Position numbers and translations under genes: made by a program
Shown here: one piece after another, positions 24,320 through 32,235 of the stretch
How the letters are laid out: each line of letters opens with the position of its first letter
How positions within the stretch are numbered: position 1 is the stretch's first letter
Notes under the pieces: generated by a model
The model's database searches: none
What the model saw: only the letters and a program-made list of their open reading frames with translations
Told to the model about the DNA's origin: nothing
Origin: Pseudomonas solani
GTDB taxonomy: Bacteria > Pseudomonadota > Gammaproteobacteria > Pseudomonadales > Pseudomonadaceae
DNA: 64,000 nucleotides
Direction of reading: 5' to 3'
NCBI RefSeq assembly: GCF_026072635.1
Contig: NZ_AP023081.1
Coordinates: 3,034,501 to 3,098,500 of the forward strand

Positions 24320-25099
24320 ATGATGCGCGGCTGGTTGGTCGGACTGCTGGCAATGATGCTGGCGCCCTGGGCGCTGGCAGCGGACGCATCCCCGGGCAAC
24401 AAGCCCGAGGCGAGCGCGACGGAAGTCGTGATCGCCGCCGAAACCTGGGCCGCACACACCGACGCCGACGGCAGCGGCCTCGGCTGGGACATCCTGCGCA
24501 AGGTCTTCGAACCGGTCGGCGTGCACCTGCGCACGCGCTCGGTGCCCTACACCCGCTCCATCGGCCTGGTGAAGCGCGGCGAGGCCGACGCCTGGGTCGG
24601 CTCCTACCGTGACGAAGTGCCCTGGGCCATCTACCCCCACTGGAACTACGACGCCGACCGCATCAGCGCCCTGGCCCTGAAGGGGGCACCGGTGCCCACC
24701 CTGGCCAACCTCGGCGAACACCGCCTGGTGTGGATGCGCGGTTACGGCTACGAGCGCTACCTGCCGAACCTGGCGCATTTCCAGGAGATCGAGCGGCGCG
24801 GCGGCATCCTCTCGATGCTCGACCTCGACCATGCCGACTACTACATCGACGCCCGCACCGAGGTCGACGACGTCCTGCGGCAGAGCCCCAACCCGGAAAA
24901 CTACCGCATCACCTACCTCACCCAGCTCAAGCTCTATGTCGCCTTCGGTGACACGGCACGCGGACGCGAATTCGCGGAGCTGTTCGACGAACGCATGGCG
25001 CGCCTGGTGGAAAATGGCGAGCTGCGCCCGGTCTTCGCCCACTGGGGGCAGCCGTACCCCTTCGACCCGGAACCGGAGAGCCACCATGCGTCGCCTTGA
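24320..25099 (+). CDS. periplasmic solute-binding (SBP_bac_3-like) protein
   Basis: About 259 residues with a Sec signal peptide ending near ...APWALA (residue ~20). The mature part has the fold of amino-acid ABC transporter binding proteins, with GWDILRKVFEPVGV and SIGLVKRGEADAWVGSYRDE in lobe 1. No permease or ATPase gene is adjacent, so it may act as an orphan sensor or envelope protein. Three overlapping starts exist (GTG 24317, ATG 24320, ATG 24323); GGAAGGGGAG upstream best fits 24320 or 24323. The stop overlaps the next gene by 14 bp. Confidence 0.7.
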   Translation: MMRGWLVGLLAMMLAPWALAADASPGNKPEASATEVVIAAETWAAHTDADGSGLGWDILRKVFEPVGVHLRTRSVPYTRSIGLVKRGEADAWVGSYRDEVPWAIYPHWNYDADRISALALKGAPVPTLANLGEHRLVWMRGYGYERYLPNLAHFQEIERRGGILSMLDLDHADYYIDARTEVDDVLRQSPNPENYRITYLTQLKLYVAFGDTARGREFAELFDERMARLVENGELRPVFAHWGQPYPFDPEPESHHASP

Positions 25100-25736
25100 A
25101 CTGTTCTGCGCCAGCCTGCTGCTGGCCTGCTGTGGTGCCCTCCATGCCGAACCCCAGGTGCAGGTGGTCGGCCTGTTCCCCAATGCCGCAGTGCTCAGCG
25201 TCGACGGCCAGCGCAAGCTGGTGAAGGTTGGCCAGACCGGCCCCGGCGGCGTCGAGGTGGTCAGTGCCAGCAGCCGGGGCGCGGTGCTGCGCATAGGCGG
25301 CGTCGAGCGCACCTACGAGCTTTCCCGCGAGTACAACCAGGCCGGCGCCAGCGCCCCGCAGAAGACCCAGATGAGCATCGCCCGCGGCAACAATGGCCAC
25401 TTCATGGTGGCCGGTGCCATCGAGGGCCACCCGGTGCAGTTCATGGTCGACACCGGTGCCTCCACCGTCGCCATGAGCGAGAACCAGGCGCGCATCCTCG
25501 GCATCGACTACCGGGTGACCGGCAAGCCGATGACCGCCAGCACCGCCTCCGGCACCGTGCGGGCCTGGCGGGTGGTCTTCGACCGGGTCAAGGTCGGCCC
25601 GCTGGAAGTGCTCGGCGTCGAAGGCGCGGTGGTCGAGGGCGATGCCCCGGTCGACGTGCTGCTGGGCATGAGCTTCCTCAACCGCGTGCGCTGGCGCGAG
25701 GACCAGGGCGTGTTGCTGCTGGAGTCGAAGATCTGA
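25086..25736 (+). CDS. retropepsin-like aspartic protease, periplasmic (TIGR02281 type)
   Basis: A 216-residue secreted protein with signal peptide (residues ~1-20) and a retroviral-type aspartic protease domain. The catalytic motif FMVDTGAST is near residue 122, and a later hydrophobic flap-side segment, VDVLLGMSFL, is near residue 195. Such single-domain clan AA proteases are thought to work as dimers. The start (ATG 25086) lies inside the preceding gene's 3' end, indicating coupled translation of the binding protein and protease. Substrate unknown. Confidence 0.8.
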   Translation: MRRLELFCASLLLACCGALHAEPQVQVVGLFPNAAVLSVDGQRKLVKVGQTGPGGVEVVSASSRGAVLRIGGVERTYELSREYNQAGASAPQKTQMSIARGNNGHFMVAGAIEGHPVQFMVDTGASTVAMSENQARILGIDYRVTGKPMTASTASGTVRAWRVVFDRVKVGPLEVLGVEGAVVEGDAPVDVLLGMSFLNRVRWREDQGVLLLESKI

Positions 25737-25844
25737 GGCTCGATCGTCCAAGCGTTTCGATCCTTATCCCCAACTATTCAGTCTGACCGGCCGGTTAATG
25801 CTGCTGATACAATGCCGGCCTTTCGAAATCCCAGGAGATCCGTG

Positions 25845-26459
25845 GTGTCCGTCGTCTTCGTCGCCGCCTCCCAACTGCCCACGCCCTTCGGCCTGTTCAC
25901 CATGCATGGCTTCCTCGACCAGGCCAGCGGCAAGGAACACGTTGCCCTGACCATGGGCGAATTCGCCGATGGTGCCCCGGTGCTCGGCCGCCTGCATTCC
26001 GAATGCCTGACCGGCGACGCCCTGTTCAGCCTGCGCTGCGACTGCGGCTTCCAGCTCGAGGCCGCCCTGCGCGCCATCGCCGAGGAAGGCCGTGGCGTGC
26101 TGCTGTACCTGCGCCAGGAAGGCCGTGGTATCGGCCTGCTGAACAAGATCCGCGCCTATGAGCTGCAGGACGGCGGCGCCGACACGGTCGAGGCCAACGA
26201 GCGCCTGGGCTTCGGCGCCGACCAGCGCGACTACGCCATCTGCCTGCCGATGCTCGACCACCTGGGCATCTCCGGCATCAAGCTGATGACCAACAACCCG
26301 CGCAAGGTGAAGGCCCTCGAAGGCTTCGGCATCCGCGTCGCCGAACGCGTGCCGCTGCAGACCGGCCTCAACCCGCACAACAAGAAGTACCTGGCGACCA
26401 AGGCCGGCAAGCTCGGCCACATGCTCGGCAGCCTGCACCAGGGTGAAGTCGAGCTATGA
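25845..26459 (+). CDS. ribA: GTP cyclohydrolase II
   Basis: A 204-residue zinc enzyme opening the imidazole ring of GTP, the first purine-side step of riboflavin synthesis. The zinc ligands are Cys54, Cys65 and Cys67 (SECLTGDALFSLRCDCG). RQEGRGIGLLNKIRAY, with the nucleophilic arginine, and TNNPRKVKAL follow. The GTG at 25845 is chosen because AGGAG ends seven bases upstream; GTG 25842 is an alternative. This separate RibA explains how the degenerate cyclohydrolase domain of RibBA can be tolerated. The stop overlaps the ATG of the following membrane protein gene. Confidence 0.95.
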   Translation: MSVVFVAASQLPTPFGLFTMHGFLDQASGKEHVALTMGEFADGAPVLGRLHSECLTGDALFSLRCDCGFQLEAALRAIAEEGRGVLLYLRQEGRGIGLLNKIRAYELQDGGADTVEANERLGFGADQRDYAICLPMLDHLGISGIKLMTNNPRKVKALEGFGIRVAERVPLQTGLNPHNKKYLATKAGKLGHMLGSLHQGEVEL

Positions 26460-26875
26460 CCCGCAACCAGGTGCGCCGCAAGCTGGGCCTTGAATGGTGG
26501 GCCTACCTCGCCATCGCCCTGGCCCCGCTGTTCGTGCTCAACCTGCTGTTCGGCTCCGGCGAACCGGTGTTCGCCGCCCTGGAGATGCCGCTGTTCCTGG
26601 CGGCGCTGATCTCCATGTTCATCAGCCTGCCGCTGTTCCGTGGCTACAAGCGCGCCCTGATCGCCACCGAGGAAGCCCTCGACAGCGAAGAGGAGCCCGC
26701 CGCCTGGATCGCCCTGGCCCGCGCTCGCCGCGTGGCCTTCCTCGGAGCCGGCCTGCCGGCCTGGATCGGCGCCGTCGCCGTGTTCGCCGGCCTTAACGCC
26801 GTGGCCCTGGTGCTGCTGGCCCTGGGCAGCGTGGTGATCTTCAGCCTCTACCGCATCCCGCGCCAACTGGGCTGA
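26456..26875 (+). CDS. small integral membrane protein, conserved in Pseudomonas
   Basis: A 139-residue protein with four hydrophobic segments (about residues 13-32, 40-61, 94-112 and 114-132) and a charged cytoplasmic loop (EEALDSEEEP). No catalytic motif is visible. Its ATG overlaps the ribA stop (ATGA) and its stop overlaps the start of the BtuF-like gene, so all three are likely co-translated. In P. aeruginosa the gene occupies the same place (PA4046). Function unknown. Confidence 0.75.
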   Translation: MTRNQVRRKLGLEWWAYLAIALAPLFVLNLLFGSGEPVFAALEMPLFLAALISMFISLPLFRGYKRALIATEEALDSEEEPAAWIALARARRVAFLGAGLPAWIGAVAVFAGLNAVALVLLALGSVVIFSLYRIPRQLG

Positions 26876-27672
26876 TGCGCAGCCTGCTCGGCGCGTTGCT
26901 GCTGTGCCTGGCGCTGCCGGCGGTGGCGCAGCTGCGTGTGGTCAGCCTGGCCCCTTCCCTTACCGAACTCATGCTCGACCTGGATGCCGCCGACCTGCTG
27001 GTGGGCGTGCTCGATGGTGGCGAGCGCCCGGCCGCTCTGGCGGGGCTGCCCAGTGTCGGCCGCTACGGCCAGCTGGAAATCGAAAGCCTGTTGGCGCTGA
27101 AGCCCGACCTGGTGCTGCTGTGGCCCGACAGCGTCGGCGCTGCCGGGCGTGAACAGCTCAGGCGCACCCCGATTGAGCAGTTGCGGGTGGAGCCCCGGCA
27201 ACTGGATGACCTGGCCGGGGTGTTCGCCGAAGTGGGCCAGCGTGTGGGGCGCGCCGAACAGGGCCGTGCCCTGAGCCAGCGCTTTGCCGCCGGGCTCGCC
27301 GAGCTGCGTGGGAAATACCACCGCGAGGTGCCGCTGGCGGTGTTCTACCAGGTGTGGGACAAGCCGCTCTACACCCTGGGCGGGCAGCAGATCGTCAGCG
27401 ATGCCCTGCGCATCTGCGGCGCCGAGAACGTCTTCGCCGACCAGCGCCTGCCGGCGCCCCAGGTCAGCATCGAATCCATCCTGCAGCGCCAGCCCCGGGT
27501 CATCCTCGTCAGCGAACCGGCCCAGGCCGACGCCTGGCGAGCCTGGCCGCAGATCCCCGCGGTCGCCGCCGGCCAGGTGTGGCCAGTGCCCGACCGCGGC
27601 CTGGAACGCCCCAGCTTCCAGATGCTCGACGCCACCCGCAAGCTCTGCGAGCGCCTCGCCAGCGCTCGTTGA
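26875..27672 (+). CDS. BtuF-like cobalamin-binding periplasmic protein
   Basis: A 265-residue periplasmic binding protein of the helical-backbone BtuF/FhuD class. It has a signal peptide ending near ...LPAVAQ (residue ~20), the start VVSLAPSLTELMLDLDAADLLVGV, IESLLALKPDLVLLW and a C-terminal PSFQMLDATRKL. BtuF delivers vitamin B12 (or related corrinoids) to BtuCD; no btuC or btuD is adjacent. A hemin or siderophore ligand cannot be excluded. The ATG overlaps the preceding stop. This gene marks the point where the arrangement known from P. aeruginosa stops; there it adjoins dxs, but here 16 kb intervenes. Confidence 0.78.
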   Translation: MRSLLGALLLCLALPAVAQLRVVSLAPSLTELMLDLDAADLLVGVLDGGERPAALAGLPSVGRYGQLEIESLLALKPDLVLLWPDSVGAAGREQLRRTPIEQLRVEPRQLDDLAGVFAEVGQRVGRAEQGRALSQRFAAGLAELRGKYHREVPLAVFYQVWDKPLYTLGGQQIVSDALRICGAENVFADQRLPAPQVSIESILQRQPRVILVSEPAQADAWRAWPQIPAVAAGQVWPVPDRGLERPSFQMLDATRKLCERLASAR

Positions 27673-27709
27673 GCGCCATTAGCCCCTCTGGGGTTAATCC
27701 ATTCTCTAT

Positions 27710-27810
27710 CTGCGTTAGCTGTTGGCTTGAGCACGGTGCTTCAGGGCATCCAGGAATTTCAGCCACCTCCACCGCATGGGTTTCGCTTCGCTCTACACCA
27801 TCCTACGAAA
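27710..27810. repeat. composite dispersed repeat, second copy
   Basis: Starts CTATCTGCGTTAGCTGTTG, continues with GAGCACGGTGCTTC, and ends with CCTCCACCGCATGGG plus TTTCGCTTCGCTCTAC and CCATCCTACGAAAG. It shares these blocks, in the same order and orientation, with 10824-10927. It lies between the BtuF-like gene and the minus-strand regulator. Confidence 0.7.
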
Positions 27811-27864
27811 GACGCCATCCGCAGCGAGCACCCAGCCTTGCATCGCCTGGCTTCAAAGGGAGCA

Positions 27865-28524
27865 TCAACGCCCCGCCGACATGGCCACCGCCGCCGCTGC
27901 GGTGCGGGTTTCTACGCCCAGCTTTACGTAGACGTGCTCCAGATGCTTGTTCACCGTGCGCGGGCTGAGGCCGAGGATGTCGCCGATGTCGCGGTTGGTC
28001 TTGCCGCAGGCCACCCAGTGCAGCACCTCCATTTCCCGGCCGGTGAGCTGGAAGCGCGAGGCCAGCGCCTCCTGGGTCTGCTCGTCGTCCAGCGCCGGGC
28101 GTGACGCCGGGGCGTTGCGCACGGCCTGCAGGGCGCGGGCGGTGCGCAGGTGAGCGGCGACGCGGGCGAGCACCTCGTCGGGCTTGATCGGCTTGGTCAC
28201 GTAGTCGATGCCGCCGGCGGCGAAGCCTTCCACCACATGCTCGCTGTCGGTCAGCGCGGTCATGAACAGCACCGGGATGTCCGCCGTCTCGCCGCTGGCT
28301 TTGAGCCGCCGGCAGGCCTCGAAGCCGTCCATGCCCGGCATCATCGCATCCAGCAGGATCACGTCCGGCTGGCTGCGCTGGGCGCGCTCCAGGGCGCTGG
28401 TGCCGTCCAGCGCCACCAGCACCCTGTAGCCGGCGGCGTCGAGGGCATCGCTGAGCAGGGCGAGGTTGTCCGGGGTGTCGTCGACGATCAGCACCACGGC
28501 GCTGTCACGGCTCGAGCTGTGCAT
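27865..28524 (-). CDS. possible independently translated LuxR-type response regulator (3' part of fusion)
   Basis: An internal ATG at 28522-28524 is preceded by GGAGGAGCCC, a near-ideal ribosome-binding site, and starts a 219-residue product with the normal NarL/LuxR regulator layout. This has a receiver (DDTPDN, Asp59 in LLDAMMPGMDG, Lys in VTKPIKPDE) and a LuxR HTH (LTGREMEVLHWVACGKTNRDI). In related systems kinase and regulator are usually separate genes. Here no stop codon separates them, so either a true fusion exists with an internal start, or a small indel removed the kinase stop. The frame two bases offset ends just past this ATG (stop at 28505), as a kinase C-terminus would. Confidence 0.6.
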   Translation of the reverse strand: MHSSSRDSAVVLIVDDTPDNLALLSDALDAAGYRVLVALDGTSALERAQRSQPDVILLDAMMPGMDGFEACRRLKASGETADIPVLFMTALTDSEHVVEGFAAGGIDYVTKPIKPDEVLARVAAHLRTARALQAVRNAPASRPALDDEQTQEALASRFQLTGREMEVLHWVACGKTNRDIGDILGLSPRTVNKHLEHVYVKLGVETRTAAAAVAMSAGR

Positions 28525-31500
28525 GGGCTCCTCCTGTCGGGTCGCGCGCCAGGTCGACGCGGGGGTGGGGCTGCCGGCCGCTTTCAGCAGCGTATTGAAT
28601 TCGTTGAGCTGAAAGCGCCGCGCGCGTTGTCGCAGGCCGGCGAGGACGGCGGCGCACCCGGGCTCCTCGCGCTCGATGGCATCCAGGCGCTCGAGGATGC
28701 CCTTGACGTAGCCCATCTCGCTCAGCTCGCGCAGCGCCTCCAGGGCGGCGGGCGAGGGCCGCGCGCCGTCCGCTTCGGTACCGGGGGCCACGGGCGGACG
28801 CTTGAGCCATTCCAGGCCCAGGTGCTCCTTGATCTTCTCCAGCAGGGCCGGGGTGTGCACCGGCTTGGCCAGGTAGTCGTTGCAGCCGGCCGCCACGCTG
28901 CGCTCGCGGTCGTCGGCGAAGGCGTTGGCGGAGATGACGATGATCGGCGCCCGCGACTGCACGTTGCGGCGGATCAGGCGGCTGGTCTCCCAGCCGTCCA
29001 TGTGCGGCATCGACAGGTCCATGAGGATCAGGTCCGGGTGCAGCAGGGCCACCTGGCGCACCGCCTCCTGGCCATCGGCGGCCTGGACGATCTCGAAGCC
29101 CAGCGGCTCCAGCATGCCGGCCAGCACCCGGCGGTGCTCGATATGGTCGTCCACCAGCAGCACGCGGCGGCGCGCGCCCTGGTAGCCGATGATGTCGTGC
29201 TCGACGTGCACCACCGCCTGGGGCACGCGCACCTCGGACAGGAACAGGCGCACCTGGAACGAGGTGCCCTGGCCCGGCCGGCTGTGCACGCGGATGTCGC
29301 CGCCCATCAGCGCGATGAGCATGCGGGTGATGGTCAGGCCGAGTCCGACGCCGTTGTCCTGGCGCAGCGGGTCGCCCCGTTCGAAGGGCTGGAAGATGCG
29401 CTCGATCTGGTCCGGCGCGATGCCGATGCCGGTGTCGATGATCTCGAAGGTGGCGGTTTCGCGCAGGTAGCTGACCCGCAGCCGCACCTCGCCGCTCTCG
29501 GTGAAGCGCACCGCGTTGCCCAGCAGGTTGATGAGGATCTGGCGGATGCGCTTCTCGTCGCCGCGCACCACCACCGGCAGGCGCCCGCTGGGTTCGTAGC
29601 GGAAGGCCAGGCCCTTTTCCTCGGCCTGGGGGGTGAACATATGCTGCAACTGCTGGAGGAATTCGGGGAAGGGGATTTCGCTGGGCTCCAGTTGCAGCTT
29701 GCCGGCCTCGATCTTGGCCACGTCCAGTAGCCCGTCGATCAGCGACAGCAGGTGCGAACCGCTGCGGAAGATGGTCGCCAGGGCCTCCTTGTGCGGCTCC
29801 GGGGTGAGGCCGTCGCGCTGCAGGATCTGGGTGTAGCCGAGGATGCTGTTGAGCGGCGTGCGCAGCTCGTGGGACAGCCCGGTGACGTAGCGGCTCTTCG
29901 CCGCGTTGGCCGCCTCCGAGGCTTCCTTGGCTTTTTGCAATGCCTCGTCGGTCTTGCGGTGGGCCTCGATCTCCTGCATCAGCAGGGTGGTCTGGCGATT
30001 GGACTCCTCCAGCGCCACATGGCGGCTTTCGCGGGTCAGGACCACCCACCAGGCGAGCATCGCGGCGAACAGCGAAAGAGTCAGAAAGGCCTTGAGGAAG
30101 GCCTGGTAGAGCGTCTGCGCGGCGTCCGCCGGGGCCTGTTCCAGGCCCTGGGAAACCTGGCTGTAGATCAGCGCCAGGGCGCAGAACAACAGGATCACGA
30201 TCACCGCCAGCACCCCCAGGTAGTGGGCCAGGCGCGTGTGCAGGCGCGGCACCGAGGCGTTGGGCAGCAGCCAGCGCACCAGGTCGTCGAACTGTTCCGA
30301 GAGCCGTGCCCGGGGTTTGCAGGCATCGCCGCAGCGGGCGTCCAGCGAGCAGCACAGTGAGCAGATGGGCGCGCCGTAGGCCGGGCAGAAGGCGGTGTCC
30401 TCGCGCTCGAAATCATTGCTGCACAGGGTACAGGTGACCTTCTCGCGCAGCGGGTAGAGCAGCGCCGGGTCGCTTTCCCGGGCGATGTAGTAGCGCCCGC
30501 CGGTGAACCAGGCCAGCAGCGGCGCCACCGCCATAGCCGAGACCAGCGCCACCATGGGCGAGGCCGCCTGGGCGAGGCTGCCGAGCAGCCCGGCATGGGC
30601 CAGCACCGAGAGCAGCGAGGCGATCAGCATGGCGCCGACCCCCACCGGGTTGATGTCGTAGAGGTGCGCGCGCTTGAACTCGATGTGCCGCGGCGACAGG
30701 CCCAGCGGCTTGTTGATCACCAGGTCCGCCACCAGGGCGCCGATCCAGGCGATGGCGATGTTGGCGTAGAGTCCCAGCACCTGCTCGATGGCCTCGAACA
30801 CGCCCAGCTCCATCAGCATCAGCGCGATGGCCACGTTGAACACCAGCCAGACCACGCGGCCGGGGTGGCTGTGGGTGATGCGGGCGAAGAAGTTCGACCA
30901 GGCCAGGGAGCCGGCGTAGGCGTTGGTGACGTTGATCTTCACCTGGCTGACGATGACGAACAGCACCATGGCGCCGAGCGCCCATTGCGGCGAGGCGAAC
31001 ACGTAGTTGAAGGCCACCAGGTACATCTGCGTCGGTTCGGCGGCGCGCTCCAGGGGGATCTCGTGCTGCAGGGCGAGGAAGGCGAGGAAGGCGCCGCCGA
31101 GCATCTTCAGTGCGCCGGGGATGATCCAGCCGGGGCCGGCCAGGAGCATTGCCGCCCACCAGCGCTTGCGGTTGGCGCGGGTCTTCTGCGGCAGGAAGCG
31201 CAGGTAGTCCACCTGCTCGCCGATCTGCGTCACCAGCGCCAGGGCCACGGTGCAGGCGGCGCCGAAGTGCAGCGGGTTGAAGGTGCCGGCCTCGCCGTCG
31301 CGCCCGGCGAAGCTGGCCAGGTCGCCGAGCGCCCCGGGGTTCCTGGCGATGACGAAGACGTAGGGCAGCAACAGCAGCAGCAGCCACACCGGCTGGGTCC
31401 ACATCTGCAGGCGGTTGATCAGGGTGATGCCGAAGGCCACCAGGGGAATGATGATCACCGAGCAGATGACGTAGGCCAGCGCCAGCGGAATGCCGAAGTA

Positions 31501-31935
31501 CAGCTCCAGGGCCAGCGCCATGATCGCCGCCTCCAGGGCGAAGAACAGGAAGGTGAAGCTGGCGTAGATCAGCGAGGTGATGGTGGAGCCGATGTAGCCG
31601 AAGCCGGCGCCACGGGTGAGCAGGTCCATGTCCACGCCGTAGCGTGCGGCGTAGTAGCTGATGGGCAGGCCGGTGAGGAAGATCACCAGGCTCACCGCCA
31701 GCACCGCCCACAGGGTGTTGGTGAAGCCGTAGCTGATGGCCAGGGCACCGCCTATGGCTTCCAGGGCGAGGAAGGACACGGCGCCGAGGGCGGTGTTGGC
31801 GATGCGCAGCTCCGACCATTTGCGGAACGAGCGCGGCGTATAGCGCAGCGCGTAGTCCTCCAGCGTCTCGTCGGCGACCCAGCTGTTGTAGTCGCGGCGG
31901 ATCTTGGCGATGCGTTGCGTACCGGTCTGTTGCAC
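27865..31935 (-). CDS. NCS1 permease-like sensor / hybrid histidine kinase / LuxR response regulator fusion
   Basis: A 1356-residue protein from GTG 31935 (CAGGAG eight bases upstream). In order: an NCS1 (nucleobase/allantoin symporter) membrane domain (~35-500); a cysteine cluster (CTLC...CPAYGAPICSLCCSLDARCGDAC, ~505-545) like a double zinc ribbon; two helices (~575-650); and a HisKA domain with His689 in SHELRTPLN. Next come an ATPase domain (IDTGIGIAPDQ, GVGLGLTITRML), receiver 1 (Asp973), receiver 2 (Asp1196) and a LuxR helix-turn-helix at the C-terminus. The C-terminal part has its own start, ATG 28522-28524 behind GGAGGAG, so a separate 219-residue regulator (Asp59) may also be made. 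It is divergent from the urea/amide transporter and probably activates it. Confidence 0.85.
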   Translation of the reverse strand: MQQTGTQRIAKIRRDYNSWVADETLEDYALRYTPRSFRKWSELRIANTALGAVSFLALEAIGGALAISYGFTNTLWAVLAVSLVIFLTGLPISYYAARYGVDMDLLTRGAGFGYIGSTITSLIYASFTFLFFALEAAIMALALELYFGIPLALAYVICSVIIIPLVAFGITLINRLQMWTQPVWLLLLLLPYVFVIARNPGALGDLASFAGRDGEAGTFNPLHFGAACTVALALVTQIGEQVDYLRFLPQKTRANRKRWWAAMLLAGPGWIIPGALKMLGGAFLAFLALQHEIPLERAAEPTQMYLVAFNYVFASPQWALGAMVLFVIVSQVKINVTNAYAGSLAWSNFFARITHSHPGRVVWLVFNVAIALMLMELGVFEAIEQVLGLYANIAIAWIGALVADLVINKPLGLSPRHIEFKRAHLYDINPVGVGAMLIASLLSVLAHAGLLGSLAQAASPMVALVSAMAVAPLLAWFTGGRYYIARESDPALLYPLREKVTCTLCSNDFEREDTAFCPAYGAPICSLCCSLDARCGDACKPRARLSEQFDDLVRWLLPNASVPRLHTRLAHYLGVLAVIVILLFCALALIYSQVSQGLEQAPADAAQTLYQAFLKAFLTLSLFAAMLAWWVVLTRESRHVALEESNRQTTLLMQEIEAHRKTDEALQKAKEASEAANAAKSRYVTGLSHELRTPLNSILGYTQILQRDGLTPEPHKEALATIFRSGSHLLSLIDGLLDVAKIEAGKLQLEPSEIPFPEFLQQLQHMFTPQAEEKGLAFRYEPSGRLPVVVRGDEKRIRQILINLLGNAVRFTESGEVRLRVSYLRETATFEIIDTGIGIAPDQIERIFQPFERGDPLRQDNGVGLGLTITRMLIALMGGDIRVHSRPGQGTSFQVRLFLSEVRVPQAVVHVEHDIIGYQGARRRVLLVDDHIEHRRVLAGMLEPLGFEIVQAADGQEAVRQVALLHPDLILMDLSMPHMDGWETSRLIRRNVQSRAPIIVISANAFADDRERSVAAGCNDYLAKPVHTPALLEKIKEHLGLEWLKRPPVAPGTEADGARPSPAALEALRELSEMGYVKGILERLDAIEREEPGCAAVLAGLRQRARRFQLNEFNTLLKAAGSPTPASTWRATRQEEPMHSSSRDSAVVLIVDDTPDNLALLSDALDAAGYRVLVALDGTSALERAQRSQPDVILLDAMMPGMDGFEACRRLKASGETADIPVLFMTALTDSEHVVEGFAAGGIDYVTKPIKPDEVLARVAAHLRTARALQAVRNAPASRPALDDEQTQEALASRFQLTGREMEVLHWVACGKTNRDIGDILGLSPRTVNKHLEHVYVKLGVETRTAAAAVAMSAGR

Positions 31936-32103
31936 GGCGGCGCTCCTGGGCGGCGGTGGGCGTGTGCAGCAACTTCCATGCCCCGCCCCGGCCCCGGGTG
32001 CGCACCGCTCTGGCACGGCCCTCCCGGGTTGGCTGCGTCATCGCGCGCACGTCCTTGCGCCTGTCTGCGAGCGCAGCATGCCCCAAGCTGGCGCAGCGGC
32101 CAC

Positions 32104-32119
32104 TACGTCAGATGACGTA
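32104..32119. promoter_or_regulatory. candidate operator 1 (TACGT-N6-ACGTA)
   Basis: TACGTCAGATGACGTA: the arms extend to TACGTCA/TGACGTA with a two-base centre. It lies 117-132 bp upstream of the transporter start codon. The same TACGT-N6-ACGTA pattern recurs upstream of fmdA, which makes it the likely site of the adjacent LuxR-type regulator. Confidence 0.6.
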
Positions 32120-32125
32120 TGCCGC

Positions 32126-32141
32126 TACGTCAATGTGCGTA
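32126..32141. promoter_or_regulatory. candidate operator 2 (TACGT-N6-GCGTA)
   Basis: TACGTCAATGTGCGTA differs from site 1's arms by one base. It starts exactly 22 bp after site 1, that is two DNA turns, so both would face the same side of the helix. Confidence 0.5.
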
Positions 32142-32235
32142 TACCCCCGCCCCCTGGCCGAACGCATCCTTGCCCCGAACCGAGGCCGGTACCCGCAAGG
32201 CGAGCCGACCACGCCAACCACAGAGGAGCAGGACC

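Larger units (their letters stand above)
31936..32235. promoter_or_regulatory. divergent control region between sensor-regulator gene and amide transporter
   Basis: The 300-bp gap holds two tandem dyads, TACGT-N6-ACGTA at 32104-32119 and TACGT-N6-GCGTA at 32126-32141, exactly 22 bp apart. Each transcription unit has a ribosome-binding site at its edge (CAGGAG for the kinase, GAGGAG for the transporter). No clear sigma-70 or sigma-54 promoter could be placed by eye. Confidence 0.65.

Noticed and set aside
32150..32175. Sigma-54-type promoter upstream of the transporter
   Set aside because: GG and GC elements are present but 14 rather than 10 bases apart.
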